Part shown: positions 16,156-26,205 of the stretch, one piece after another | How the letters are laid out: the number at the start of each line of letters is the position of its first letter | How positions within the stretch are numbered: position 1 is the stretch's first letter | Origin: an uncultured Burkholderiales bacterium | GTDB taxonomy: Bacteria > Pseudomonadota > Gammaproteobacteria > Burkholderiales > Burkholderiaceae_D | Reading direction: 5' to 3' | Assembly (NCBI GenBank): GCA_903836575.1 | Contig: CAILRJ010000472.1 | Coordinates: 1 to 43,069 of the forward strand | Length of the DNA stretch: 43,069 nt | Made by a program: the position numbers and the translations under genes | Notes under the pieces: model-generated | The model's database searches: none | Seen by the model: only the letters and a program-made list of their open reading frames with translations | Told to the model about the DNA's origin: nothing

Positions 16156-17406
16156 TTACGACGGCTTCGGCGGCCGTTTCATTTGACAGGACGTTGGCTG
16201 CGTAGCGACATAGGTCGGTATTTTTTCGTTGGTCTTCCAGCCGTAACCGGTATTTTCCTGATCGTATTTGACGATCTTGCCGTCCACCTTGGACCAGGTC
16301 GCGATGTAGAGCGGTTGCTGCAACTGATGGTCCGCCACGCGCATTTCGTTTTCGCCATTGAGGCTGTTGAACTTCATGCCTTCGAGCGCATAGGCCACCT
16401 TGATCGGGTCAGCGGACTTGGCATTCTTGATCGCCATCGACATCATCTGGACAATGTTGTAGGTCGACAGGGTGTAGAAGTCACCGTCGTACTTCTTCTT
16501 GAATGCCTCGACAATTTCCTTGCCGGAGAAAGTCTCGGTATTCGGATGCCAGTAGGCGACCATCTTGACATGGTCGGCACCCGACTCGCCCATGGCCGTC
16601 GGCACACCGGTCGTACCGGCGTAATACGTATAGAAGTTGGCTTTCAGGTTGGCATCCTTGCCGGCCTTGATCAACAACGCGAGGTCGGCACCCCAGTTAC
16701 CGGTAATAACCGTGTCGGCACCGGACGCATTGATCTTGGCGATGTACGGCGAGAAATCCTTGACCTGGCCGATCGGGTGCAAGTCATCACCGACGATTTC
16801 GATATCCGGCCGCTTGCGCTTGAGGTACTCCTTCGCCGCGCGCGTGACCTGTTGGCCATGGGAGTAGTTCTGACCGATGATGTAGACCTTCTTGATCGAC
16901 TTGTCCTTGGCCATGAAGCTGGTCAGGGCTTCCATTTTCATGTCGGAATTGGCATCGAAACGAAAATGCCAGAAGCTGCATTTGCTGTTGGTCAGATCAG
17001 GATCGATCGCCGCATGGTTCAGGAAAACGACTTCCTTGCCGGGATTGCGATCGTTGTGCTTGTTGACGGCATCGATGAGTGCCAGTGCCACGCCGGAGCC
17101 GTTACCTTGGGTAATGTAGCGGTAGCCTTGATCGATTACCCGTTTAAGCTGGGTCAACGATTCCTGAGGGCTGCCCTTATTGTCGAAGCCAACAAATTCG
17201 AGCGTATTGTCACCGGCCAGCTTTTGCTTGTTGGCCATCTCGGCAAACATCTGGAAAGTTTGCAACTCGTTCTGGCCGATCGGGCCGAACGGGCCGGACA
17301 AGGATTCGATCAGCGCAACCTTGACGTTTTCGGCATAGGCAACCGGAGCAGCAAAGGCAGCGGCGACGGACAGGGCAATCAACAACGGGCGGAACTGGTT
17401 TGTCAT
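16156..17406 (-). CDS. Branched-chain amino-acid-type ABC transporter binding protein (LivK-like)
   Basis: Periplasmic binding protein, 416 residues from the ATG at 17406 (GGAAGAG nearby upstream; an earlier in-frame ATG at 17454 lacks a signal sequence context). The signal peptide is MTNQFRPLLIALSVAAAF then APVAYA, cleaved before ENVKVA. The mature part begins with VALIESLSGPFGPIG, the standard strand and ligand loop, and contains the two-lobe Peripla_BP_6 pattern (VVFLNHAAIDPDLTNSKCSF, KVYIIGQNYSHGQQV). It is the promoter-proximal partner of livHMGF and is much larger than E. coli LivK, as in transporters for aromatic or short-chain organic acids, so the ligand may not be leucine. Confidence 0.92.
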   Translation of the reverse strand: MTNQFRPLLIALSVAAAFAAPVAYAENVKVALIESLSGPFGPIGQNELQTFQMFAEMANKQKLAGDNTLEFVGFDNKGSPQESLTQLKRVIDQGYRYITQGNGSGVALALIDAVNKHNDRNPGKEVVFLNHAAIDPDLTNSKCSFWHFRFDANSDMKMEALTSFMAKDKSIKKVYIIGQNYSHGQQVTRAAKEYLKRKRPDIEIVGDDLHPIGQVKDFSPYIAKINASGADTVITGNWGADLALLIKAGKDANLKANFYTYYAGTTGVPTAMGESGADHVKMVAYWHPNTETFSGKEIVEAFKKKYDGDFYTLSTYNIVQMMSMAIKNAKSADPIKVAYALEGMKFNSLNGENEMRVADHQLQQPLYIATWSKVDGKIVKYDQENTGYGWKTNEKIPTYVATQPTSCQMKRPPKPS

Positions 17407-17492
17407 TTGTCTCTTCCTTATGGATTTTATAGGTATGAAAACTGCGATGACCAACTACGAATTACGCATTACGCATGACGCATTTCGACCCA

Positions 17493-19145
<1,653 letters not shown>

Positions 19146-19254
19146 CTTTTCTCCTGTATGCGTTTTAATTCGGTCGCAGCGATTTTCGTACGACCGTGCG
19201 GAAAGCGTCAATAGTTTTCGATGCTGCGATGCCGCATCGGGCGTGAATGTCTGC

Positions 19255-20049
19255 TCAGTTACGGAACGATGAATCGGCCCGGTCCAGTCGTCGCAACAGT
19301 CCCGGCCAGGCCAGCATGCCGCCGAGTGACTTGGTCGCTTCGCGGGCCTGCGCCTGTGCGGTGCTGATGATGGCGTCAGGTATCGTGATCAGTTCGCCAC
19401 CACCGGCCTGTGCCCGGATCTGGATATTGCAGGCGGTCTCGAAGGTGTACATGTTCAGGAAGGCATCGGCGATGGTCGAGCCGAGTGTCAGCAAGCCGTG
19501 GTTGCGCAGCATGAAATACGTGTTGCGACCGAGGTCGGCGACCAATCGCGCTTTTTCATCCTCGCGCAGCGCCACGCCTTCGTAGTCGTGATAGGCCAGG
19601 CTGGCCAGGATAAAAATAGATTGCTGCGACAGCGCCAGCAAGCCCTGTTTTTGCGCCGACACCGCCACGCCATTGAGGCTGTGCACATGCAGCACACATT
19701 GCGCATCCGGACGTGCCGCATGGACGGCGCTGTGAATCGTAAAGCCGGCCGGATTGACGGGAAATGGCGAGTCATCGAGCTTGTTGCCGTCGAGATCGAT
19801 TTTCACCAGCGACGACGCGGTAATTTCATCGAACATCATGCCGTAGGGATTAATCAGGAACTGGTCATGGATGCCTGGCACGCGCGCCGTAATATGCGTG
19901 AAGACCAGATCGCTCCAGCCGTAATCCGCCACCAGCCGGTAGCAGGCCGCCAGATCTACGCGGGTTTGCCACTCTTCGGGCGAGACTTTATCCTTCAGCG
20001 AAGGAATCATTAATTGATCGTTCATGCTCGCGTTCATGCTCGTGTTCAT
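19255..20049 (-). CDS. Class II aldolase/adducin-domain protein
   Basis: 264 residues from the ATG at 20049 (AGGAG 11 bases upstream). The zinc-binding class II aldolase pattern is present: CVLHVHSLNGVAVS and LRNHGLLTLG hold the metal histidines, and the opening YGWSDLVFTHITARVPG is the adducin-head motif. Enzymes of this type act on small sugar phosphates or hydroxy acids; many bacterial members, including this long form without the FucA catalytic tail, have no known substrate. Three in-frame ATG codons lie in a 12-base tandem repeat (20026-20049), encoding MNTSMNASMND, so the exact start is ambiguous by up to 8 residues. It lies 109 bases upstream of the ligase gene on the same strand. Confidence 0.88.
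   Translation of the reverse strand: MNTSMNASMNDQLMIPSLKDKVSPEEWQTRVDLAACYRLVADYGWSDLVFTHITARVPGIHDQFLINPYGMMFDEITASSLVKIDLDGNKLDDSPFPVNPAGFTIHSAVHAARPDAQCVLHVHSLNGVAVSAQKQGLLALSQQSIFILASLAYHDYEGVALREDEKARLVADLGRNTYFMLRNHGLLTLGSTIADAFLNMYTFETACNIQIRAQAGGGELITIPDAIISTAQAQAREATKSLGGMLAWPGLLRRLDRADSSFRN
20026..20049 (-). repeat. 12-base tandem repeat spanning the aldolase start codons
   Basis: Consecutive copies of a CATGCTCGCGTT-like 12-base unit, read on the plus strand, give in-frame ATG codons at 20049, 20037 and 20025 on the minus strand. The copies differ by single bases. The unit is in register with codons, so copy-number change would alter only the N-terminal length and the distance from the ribosome site. 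Confidence 0.7.
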
Positions 20050-20148
20050 GCTATTTGTGTCTCCTGTCAAAAGGAATCTGCTGGCAACATGCATAGTGCT
20101 GTGGCCTATTTTTTAAAATCAATGATCAACACACCATTACGGAGAACC

Positions 20149-21351
20149 ATGCCACAAGCTAACGATTCCATCAATGCGCCTTTTAGCCTATCGGGCCTGG
20201 AACGGCTTGATCAGGCCATCCAGCGCGAGATCGATGCCGGACATATTCCCGGTGCCACGCTGCTGCTGGAACGCGGCGGCCAGATTGCCCATGAAAAAGC
20301 CTACGGCGCACAAGGTCCGGACCGCTCAATACCCATGGCGACAGACTCACTATTCCGTATCTATTCGATGACCAAACCGATTGTCTCGGTGGCGATCATG
20401 ATGCTGGCCGAACAGGGGCGGCTACTGATTTCGGATCCAGTGTCACGCTATTTGCCGCAGCTGGCCAACCTGCAAGTCGCCACGGAAAGCGTTGCTGCCG
20501 ACGGCAGCCGGACCATGACGCTGGCACCGTGTACACGTGAGATGACGATTCAGGATTTGCTGCGCCACAGCGCCGGCCTGACCTACGGCATCTTCGGCGA
20601 GTCGACGCTGGTCAAGCAAGCCTATCTGGCCAGTGGCATCGAGGGTCGCAACATTACCAACGCAAAACTGGTCGATTGCCTGTCGCGCTTGCCGCTGGCG
20701 TTCCAGCCGGGCACCGGCTGGGAGTACAGCCGCGCTACCGATCTGCTGGGCGCGTTGCTGGAAAAAATTTCCGGCCAATCGCTCGATGTCCATTTGCAGG
20801 AACAAATTTTTGCGCCATTGCACATGCCCGACACCGGTTTCTGGGTCGCGCCCGAGCAGCAGCACCGGATCGCCGAAGCGTTTCCGATTGATCCCGTCAC
20901 ACAGCAGGCTGTGCGTCTGCTCGATGCGCGCAAACGTCCTGAATTTTTGTCCGGTGGCGGTGGCTTGTTGTCGACCGCGCGTGATTACCTGCGCTTTGCG
21001 CGCTTGCTGCGCAACGGCGGCGAACTCGATGGCGTGCGACTGCTGTCGCGCAAGACCGTCGCGTTCATGACCAGCGACCACCTGGCCGGCATTCCGGGCG
21101 CCACCAGCGGCGCGGCCTATCTACCCGGCCCCGGTTATGGATTCGGACTGGGCTTTGCGGTGCGCAATACAGTTGGTGGTGCACCGACGCCCGGTTCAGT
21201 TGGCGATTTTCTGTGGAGCGGCCTGGCCGGCACGTATTTCTGGATCGATCCGCAAGAAGACCTGATCGCCATCTGGCTCATGCAGGCGCCCGAGCAGCGC
21301 GATCGCTTCCGGCAAATGGTCCGCAATCTGGTGCATGCGAGCCTGACCTGA
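20149..21351 (+). CDS. Serine beta-lactamase-fold hydrolase (class C / EstB-like)
   Basis: 400 residues from the ATG at 20149, chosen because GGAGAA lies directly upstream. The S-x-x-K nucleophile motif is SMTK at residues 73-76 and the second motif is Y193-S-R (YSRATDLLG), like class C esterases rather than the YxN of true AmpC. Near the C-terminus is WSGLAGTYFWIDPQ, equivalent to the family's third motif region. No signal peptide is seen, so it is probably a cytoplasmic esterase or amidohydrolase (EstB/LpqH-type) and not a resistance enzyme. It is divergent from the aldolase gene and upstream of selO by 90 bases. Confidence 0.88.
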   Translation: MPQANDSINAPFSLSGLERLDQAIQREIDAGHIPGATLLLERGGQIAHEKAYGAQGPDRSIPMATDSLFRIYSMTKPIVSVAIMMLAEQGRLLISDPVSRYLPQLANLQVATESVAADGSRTMTLAPCTREMTIQDLLRHSAGLTYGIFGESTLVKQAYLASGIEGRNITNAKLVDCLSRLPLAFQPGTGWEYSRATDLLGALLEKISGQSLDVHLQEQIFAPLHMPDTGFWVAPEQQHRIAEAFPIDPVTQQAVRLLDARKRPEFLSGGGGLLSTARDYLRFARLLRNGGELDGVRLLSRKTVAFMTSDHLAGIPGATSGAAYLPGPGYGFGLGFAVRNTVGGAPTPGSVGDFLWSGLAGTYFWIDPQEDLIAIWLMQAPEQRDRFRQMVRNLVHASLT

Positions 21352-21441
21352 CTTGAGCGGGAATGGTCACAATGGCGACGCTGTCCACGTTGGCCACCCG
21401 ATTGATTTACACTGCACGCTCGCTGTTTATCCCGGAATACC

Positions 21442-22923
21442 ATGACTTTACCCAAGCAATACCGCACCAGTACGCTCGAGATAGCGCACCGCTTTGCCGA
21501 CTTGCCCGAGGCGTTTTCCACCCGCCTGATGCCGACGCCGCTGGCAAAACCGTATCTGGTCTGCGCCAGTGCATCAGCAGCAGCCTTGATCAACTTTGAT
21601 CCGGCCGAATTCACCACGACGGATTTCATCGAGACCTTCACTGGCAACCGGATTCCAAACGCAGCCACGCCGTTGGCGGCTGTCTATTCAGGCCACCAGT
21701 TCGGCGTCTGGGCCGGCCAGCTCGGCGATGGCCGCGCGATCCTGCTCGGTGATGTGCCCTCGCCAACCGGTCGCATGGAATTGCAACTCAAGGGTGCCGG
21801 TCCGACACCGTATTCGCGCGGTGGTGATGGCCGTGCAGTACTGCGCTCGTCGATCCGTGAATTCCTCTGCTCGGAAGCGATGGCCGGACTCGGCATCCCG
21901 ACCACCCGGGCGCTGTGCGTGACCGGCTCAAACCAGCTGATCATGCGCGAAACTCCCGAGACTACGGCAGTGACCACGCGCATGGCGCCCAGCTTCATTC
22001 GTTTCGGCTCGTTCGAGCACTGGTATCAGAACGACCAACCCGAACTGCTGCGCGCGCTGGCCGACCATGTCATCGACACGCACTACCCGGAAGCACGCAA
22101 CGATGCCAATCCGTATGCAGCCCTACTGACAAGTGTGACGCGGCGTACCGCACAGATGGTTGCGCACTGGCAGGCCGTCGGCTTCATGCATGGCGTGATG
22201 AACACCGACAATATGTCTATCCTCGGCCTGACGCTCGACTATGGTCCGTTCGGCTTCATGGATGGCTTCGATCCGTCCCACATCTGCAATCACACCGATC
22301 AGCAAGGTCGCTATGCCTATGCGATGCAACCGCAGATCGCCCACTGGAATTGCTATGCGCTGGGCCAGGCCCTGCTGCCGCTGATCGGCACGGTCGACGA
22401 TACGCAAGCGGCGCTGGCCAATTTCAAGCCGGACTACGACAGCATGATGGCCACGCTGCTGCAAGCCAAGCTCGGACTGGCCACGGAACTGCCTGATGAT
22501 GTTGCGCTGACCGATAGTCTGTTCGCCATCCTGCAGGCTGGCCGGGTCGACTTCACGCTGTTTTTCCGCCGCCTCGGTGATCTGCAGATCGACCAACCGG
22601 AGACCGATGCGCCATTGCGTGACCTGTTCATCGAACGTCCGGCATTCGATGCCTGGGCTAGCGCTTACCGGCAACGCTTGCGTCAGGAGTCGCGTGGCGA
22701 TACCGAACGGCGTCTTGCAATGCATGCGGTCAACCCCAAATACGTTCTTCGCAATCATCTGGCTCAAGTGGCCATCGAAAAAGCCCAGGCAGGGGATTAT
22801 TCTGAAGTAACCCGCTTGCTGGCGATTCTCGAGAAACCATTTGATGACCAGCCTGAATCCGACAACTATGCGGCCCTGCCACCCGACTGGGCCAGCCAAC
22901 TGGAAGTGAGTTGCTCATCATGA
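21442..22923 (+). CDS. selO: Protein adenylyltransferase SelO (YdiU)
   Basis: Pseudokinase-fold enzyme that transfers AMP from ATP to Ser/Thr/Tyr of target proteins and is linked to oxidative stress in E. coli; 493 residues, close to the usual 480-490. Hallmarks are [18 protein letters not shown] and [20 protein letters not shown], which bind the inverted ATP, then [19 protein letters not shown] with the metal ligands. The C-terminus is VSCSS, matching the conserved C-S/U-S end in which eukaryotic SELENOO carries selenocysteine. It starts an operon whose next gene, msrB, overlaps it as ATGA. Confidence 0.96.
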   Translation: MTLPKQYRTSTLEIAHRFADLPEAFSTRLMPTPLAKPYLVCASASAAALINFDPAEFTTTDFIETFTGNRIPNAATPLAAVYSGHQFGVWAGQLGDGRAILLGDVPSPTGRMELQLKGAGPTPYSRGGDGRAVLRSSIREFLCSEAMAGLGIPTTRALCVTGSNQLIMRETPETTAVTTRMAPSFIRFGSFEHWYQNDQPELLRALADHVIDTHYPEARNDANPYAALLTSVTRRTAQMVAHWQAVGFMHGVMNTDNMSILGLTLDYGPFGFMDGFDPSHICNHTDQQGRYAYAMQPQIAHWNCYALGQALLPLIGTVDDTQAALANFKPDYDSMMATLLQAKLGLATELPDDVALTDSLFAILQAGRVDFTLFFRRLGDLQIDQPETDAPLRDLFIERPAFDAWASAYRQRLRQESRGDTERRLAMHAVNPKYVLRNHLAQVAIEKAQAGDYSEVTRLLAILEKPFDDQPESDNYAALPPDWASQLEVSCSS

Positions 22924-23342
22924 CAAACAAGATTACCAAGACCGACGCCGAATGGCGTGCCGCCCTCGATCCGATGGATTACGAAGTGACCCGCCACGCC
23001 GCTACCGAACGGGCGTTCACCGGCCGCTACTGGGATCACCATGAACACGGTATCTACACCTGCGTTTGCTGCAATACGCCATTGTTCGAGTCCGATGCCA
23101 AGTTCGACTCCGGCTGCGGCTGGCCCAGCTATTTCACCGCGATCAACCCGGACAACGTGAAGGAACTGGTCGATCGCAGTCACGGGATGGCACGCACCGA
23201 AATTATCTGTGCGGTCTGTGACGCCCATCTGGGTCACGTCTTTCCGGATGGTCCGAAACCGACTGGCTTGCGCTACTGCATCAACTCCGCATCGTTGAGC
23301 TTTGCGTCGTCCGCCAACCCGACTGAAAAGAATCCAGAATGA
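22920..23342 (+). CDS. msrB: Peptide methionine-R-sulfoxide reductase MsrB
   Basis: 140 residues from the ATG at 22920, which overlaps the selO stop. It reduces methionine-R-sulfoxide in proteins, using thioredoxin. The zinc-binding cysteine pairs are TCVCC and [12 protein letters not shown], and the catalytic cysteine is C120 in [21 protein letters not shown] carries the substrate-binding tryptophan and probably the resolving cysteine. No signal peptide, so cytoplasmic. Coupling to selO and to yciB (23339, ATGA) indicates a single message. Confidence 0.97.
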   Translation: MTNKITKTDAEWRAALDPMDYEVTRHAATERAFTGRYWDHHEHGIYTCVCCNTPLFESDAKFDSGCGWPSYFTAINPDNVKELVDRSHGMARTEIICAVCDAHLGHVFPDGPKPTGLRYCINSASLSFASSANPTEKNPE

Positions 23343-23959
23343 AATTCCTGTTCGACCTGTTCCCGGTCATCCTCTTCTTTGCGATGTTCAAGTGGGGCGA
23401 GGGCAATGTCGCCGCCGCCCAGGAACTGGCCGGACGCTATCTGTCCGGCATGGTCTCGGGCGGAGTTGTCACGGCCGCGCAAGCGCCTATCCTGCTGGCC
23501 ACCACCGTCGTGATCGTCGCGACGCTGGCCCAGATTGGCTGGTTGCTGCTGCGGCGCAAGAAGATTGATGTGATGTTGTGGGTCTCCCTGCTGATCGTCG
23601 GTGTGTTCGGTGGTGCAACGATCTACTTTCACAACGAGACGTTCATCAAGTGGAAACCGACCGTACTGTACTGGGCGTTTGCCGGCGTTTTTCTGATCAG
23701 CCAGTTCGTGCTGAAGAAGAATCTGATCAAGAAAATGATGGGTGAACAGATCGACTTGCCAGCCGCACTCTGGACCCGGCTGGGCTTGTCATGGGCAATA
23801 TTTTTTGTGTTGATGGGCTTCCTGAATCTGTACGTGGCGTTCAACTACACAACCGCCACCTGGGTCAATTTCAAGTTGTTCGGCGGCATGGGCCTGATGC
23901 TGGTATTTGTTCTGGCACAAAGTTTGTTCTTGTCCAAGCACATGCAGGAGCCAAAATGA
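23339..23959 (+). CDS. yciB: Inner-membrane septation protein A family (YciB/IspZ)
   Basis: 206 residues with five or six membrane segments, starting [20 protein letters not shown], the family's characteristic opening. Other typical parts are [20 protein letters not shown] and [20 protein letters not shown]. The family is needed for normal septation and envelope integrity in several bacteria; in E. coli YciB helps coordinate envelope synthesis. It overlaps msrB at its start and the bolA-type gene at its end, both as ATGA. Confidence 0.95.
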   Translation: MKFLFDLFPVILFFAMFKWGEGNVAAAQELAGRYLSGMVSGGVVTAAQAPILLATTVVIVATLAQIGWLLLRRKKIDVMLWVSLLIVGVFGGATIYFHNETFIKWKPTVLYWAFAGVFLISQFVLKKNLIKKMMGEQIDLPAALWTRLGLSWAIFFVLMGFLNLYVAFNYTTATWVNFKLFGGMGLMLVFVLAQSLFLSKHMQEPK

Positions 23960-24237
23960 ACGATCGTGAACAACGCATCCTGGCCAGCCTGACCGCTGCT
24001 TTCGCACCGACGGCCTGCGTACTTGAAGACGAGTCTGCGGCACATGCCGGTCACGCGGGTGCCGCCACCGGCGGTAGCCATTTCCGGCTGCATCTGGTGT
24101 CGGCACGTTTTGAAGGTGAGTCCCGCGTGAACCGCCATCGGCTCGTGTATGATTGCCTCCGCGACATGCTCCAGGCGGAGATCCACGCACTTGCGCTGAG
24201 CACGGCGGCACCTTCCGAAGTCGCAGCCACACCCTGA
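23956..24237 (+). CDS. BolA family protein
   Basis: 93 residues from the ATG at 23956 (ATGA overlap with yciB). BolA-family proteins bind monothiol glutaredoxins and [2Fe-2S] clusters and affect cell shape and stress response. The core is [20 protein letters not shown] followed by [13 protein letters not shown] and IHALALST, the class II KH-like fold with the conserved RH(R)-Y pattern. An insertion between the first helix and the first strand ([10 protein letters not shown]) is glycine- and alanine-rich. Whether it is BolA or IbaG cannot be settled by eye. Confidence 0.93.
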   Translation: MNDREQRILASLTAAFAPTACVLEDESAAHAGHAGAATGGSHFRLHLVSARFEGESRVNRHRLVYDCLRDMLQAEIHALALSTAAPSEVAATP

Positions 24238-24285
24238 ATTCCCTTTCGTATGCTTTTATTTTAATTTCGACCCTAGGAACAAATA

Positions 24286-25062
24286 ATGACATTCAAACCT
24301 GCCCGCTTGCTCGTAGTCTTACTCGCTATGGCCGCCCTGCCAGCCATGGCGCAAAATATCGCCGTGGTGAACGGCAAGTCAATTCCATCGAGCCGCGCCG
24401 ACCTGATGGTCAAGCAAGCCGCGACACAAGGACAAGCCGACACCCCGGAACTGCGCAAAATGGTCAAGGAAGAATTGATCAACCGCGAAGTGCTGGTGCA
24501 GGAAGCCGACAAACTCGGCTTGGGCAACTCTGCCGACGTCAAGGCCCAACTCGAAATCGCCCGTCAGTCGCTGGTGATCCGCGCGCTGGTCGGCGACTAC
24601 GTCAAGAAACACCCGGTCAGCGATGCCGACATCAAGACCGAATACGACAAGTTCAAGGCAACGGCTGGCGACAAGGAATACCGTGCCCGTCATATCCTGG
24701 TTGAAAAAGAAGACGAAGCCAAAGCCATCATCGTCAAGCTCAAAGCCGGCGCCAAGTTTGAAGATCTGGCCAAGGCATCAAAAGATCCAGGTTCGGCTGC
24801 CAACGGTGGTGATCTGGACTGGGCCTCGCCAGCGTCATTCGTCAAGCCTTTCTCCGATGCGATGGTTGCACTGGGCAAGGGTTCCTACACCGAAGTACCG
24901 GTCAAGACCCAGTTCGGTTACCACGTGATCAAGCTCGAAGACACCCGCGCCGCCAAAGTGCCGACGCTGGAAGAAGTCAAGCCACAGATCAGCGAAAGCC
25001 TGCAACAGAAGAAATTGCAGGAATATCAGCAGGAACTGCGTGCCAAAGCCAAGGTGCAATAA
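24286..25062 (+). CDS. Periplasmic parvulin-type peptidyl-prolyl isomerase
   Basis: 258 residues, with the signal peptide MTFKPARLLVVLLAMAALPA followed by MAQ, cleaved before NIAVVNGK. The N-terminal helical part (about 25-125) is a SurA-N-like chaperone region. The parvulin domain (about 130-225) has the hallmarks YRARHILVEKEDEAKAI, KDPGSAANGGDLDWASP and QFGYHVIKLED. The C-terminal helix (LQQKKLQEYQQEL) completes the fold. It likely assists folding of outer-membrane or secreted proteins. AGGA seven bases upstream of the ATG, 48 bases after the bolA gene, and followed by a strong terminator. Confidence 0.95.
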   Translation: MTFKPARLLVVLLAMAALPAMAQNIAVVNGKSIPSSRADLMVKQAATQGQADTPELRKMVKEELINREVLVQEADKLGLGNSADVKAQLEIARQSLVIRALVGDYVKKHPVSDADIKTEYDKFKATAGDKEYRARHILVEKEDEAKAIIVKLKAGAKFEDLAKASKDPGSAANGGDLDWASPASFVKPFSDAMVALGKGSYTEVPVKTQFGYHVIKLEDTRAAKVPTLEEVKPQISESLQQKKLQEYQQELRAKAKVQ

Positions 25063-25082
25063 GCCTTACCGGAACATGAAAG

Positions 25083-25106
25083 AGCGCTCTTCGGAGCGCT
25101 TTTTTT
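25083..25106 (+). terminator. Rho-independent terminator after the parvulin gene
   Basis: A 7-base-pair stem (AGCGCTC/GAGCGCT) is capped by a TTCG tetraloop and followed by six T residues. It lies 21 bases after the stop codon, a textbook structure that ends the selO-parvulin block. Confidence 0.9.
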
Positions 25107-25184
25107 ATGAGCAGCCCGGTATCGCTCCAGTCATCTCAGCCGTTGCAATAACCAACGGGCATTGCAACGGATGCCCTGAATTGT

Positions 25185-26105
25185 CTATAACAACGCCACG
25201 CCTTCCAAACTCAAATAGCAGCTCTCGCGCGTCGTTCTGACAAAATCCACCAGATAAGGCCGCGCCGATAGCTCCGGCAAACAGGCCGCATACAAGCGTC
25301 CGGTCAGTCCCTGCGGCGTGATCGGGCGAGCCAGCACGTAGTCGCGCTTTAGATAATTTTGTGCCGCCCAGATCGGCAGTGTCGCAATACCGCGCCGGCT
25401 CGCCACCAATTGCAGCATCGCCACCGTCAACTCGGTAGTACGACGTTCTGCCTGTACGCCAGCCGGCTTCATCACTTGCCGGACTACGTCGAGCATGTCA
25501 TCCGGCACCGGATAGGTAATCAGCGTATCGGTGGCGAAGTCGGCTGCGACCAGATACGCGCGCCCGGCCAGCGGATGGTCGTGTGCCAGCAGTGCGACGA
25601 TTTCGAAACTGAAGAGCGGATGGTAGTCAACGGTTTCATCGGAATCGATCTCGGCAACAATCGCAATATCGGCGCGATGGCCGTACAGCAAACCGACCGG
25701 ATCGGCATGAAAACCGGACACGATATCGAGTTCGACTTCCGGCCAGCGTGAGCGGAACACATCCATCGCCGGCATCAGCCAGTCAAAACAGGTGTGGCAT
25801 TCCACCGCAATGCGCAACTGACCGGCCGTGCCCTGCGCCATCCGCACCAGATCGCGTGCCGCACCATCCATATGTGGCAAGACGACATCGGCCAGTTTAA
25901 GCAAGCGCTCGCCGGCCGGCGTGAAGCGTACCGGCTGGGATTTACGCTCGAACAACGGACTGCCGTGATGGTCTTCGAGCTGGCGCAACTGGTGCGACAG
26001 CGCCGACTGGGTCAGGTTAAGCAGCGTCGCCGCACGTAACAGGCTGCCGGCTTCGCGCAAGGCGATCAGGGTTTTCAGGTGACGGATTTCGAGGATGGCT
26101 TGCAT
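25185..26105 (-). CDS. metR: LysR-type transcriptional activator of methionine genes, MetR
   Basis: About 306 residues from the ATG at 26105; an ATG at 26120 would add 5 residues. E. coli MetR begins right before IEVKHLKTL, matching LEIRHLKTLIALREAGSL here. The helix-turn-helix is LNLTQSALSHQLRQLEDHHG, followed by FERKSQPVRFTPAGE. The effector domain contains IAVECHTCFDWLMPAMD, close to E. coli MetR's IAIECHSCIQWL, which senses homocysteine. Placed divergently to metE with a short shared control region, the usual arrangement. Confidence 0.93.
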   Translation of the reverse strand: MQAILEIRHLKTLIALREAGSLLRAATLLNLTQSALSHQLRQLEDHHGSPLFERKSQPVRFTPAGERLLKLADVVLPHMDGAARDLVRMAQGTAGQLRIAVECHTCFDWLMPAMDVFRSRWPEVELDIVSGFHADPVGLLYGHRADIAIVAEIDSDETVDYHPLFSFEIVALLAHDHPLAGRAYLVAADFATDTLITYPVPDDMLDVVRQVMKPAGVQAERRTTELTVAMLQLVASRRGIATLPIWAAQNYLKRDYVLARPITPQGLTGRLYAACLPELSARPYLVDFVRTTRESCYLSLEGVALL

Positions 26106-26106
26106 A

Positions 26107-26119
26107 TGAATTTGGCTCA
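26107..26119. promoter_or_regulatory. Possible MetR half-matching operator
   Basis: TGAA, five bases, CTCA matches the MetR consensus TGAA-N5-TTCA at 7 of 8 positions and lies in the metR-metE intergenic region, at the metR start. Its orientation suits both divergent promoters. Visual match only. Confidence 0.35.
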
Positions 26120-26205
26120 TGTTGATCGGTACATTTTAGCGTTTGAATCATACGACATGCTGCGTCAACATGCTTGTCCCTGACCAACCGCACACGGAGT
26201 ACCGC

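Noticed and set aside
16129-17478. Long 449-codon open frame opposite the livK-type gene
   Set aside because: It is exactly antisense to a strongly supported binding-protein gene and its translation has no domain, signal or repeat pattern; the usual shadow of a GC-rich gene.
17458-17485. ACGCATT-like short tandem repeats between livK-type and ligase genes
   Set aside because: Short, imperfect and common in genomes; no evidence for an origin or operator.
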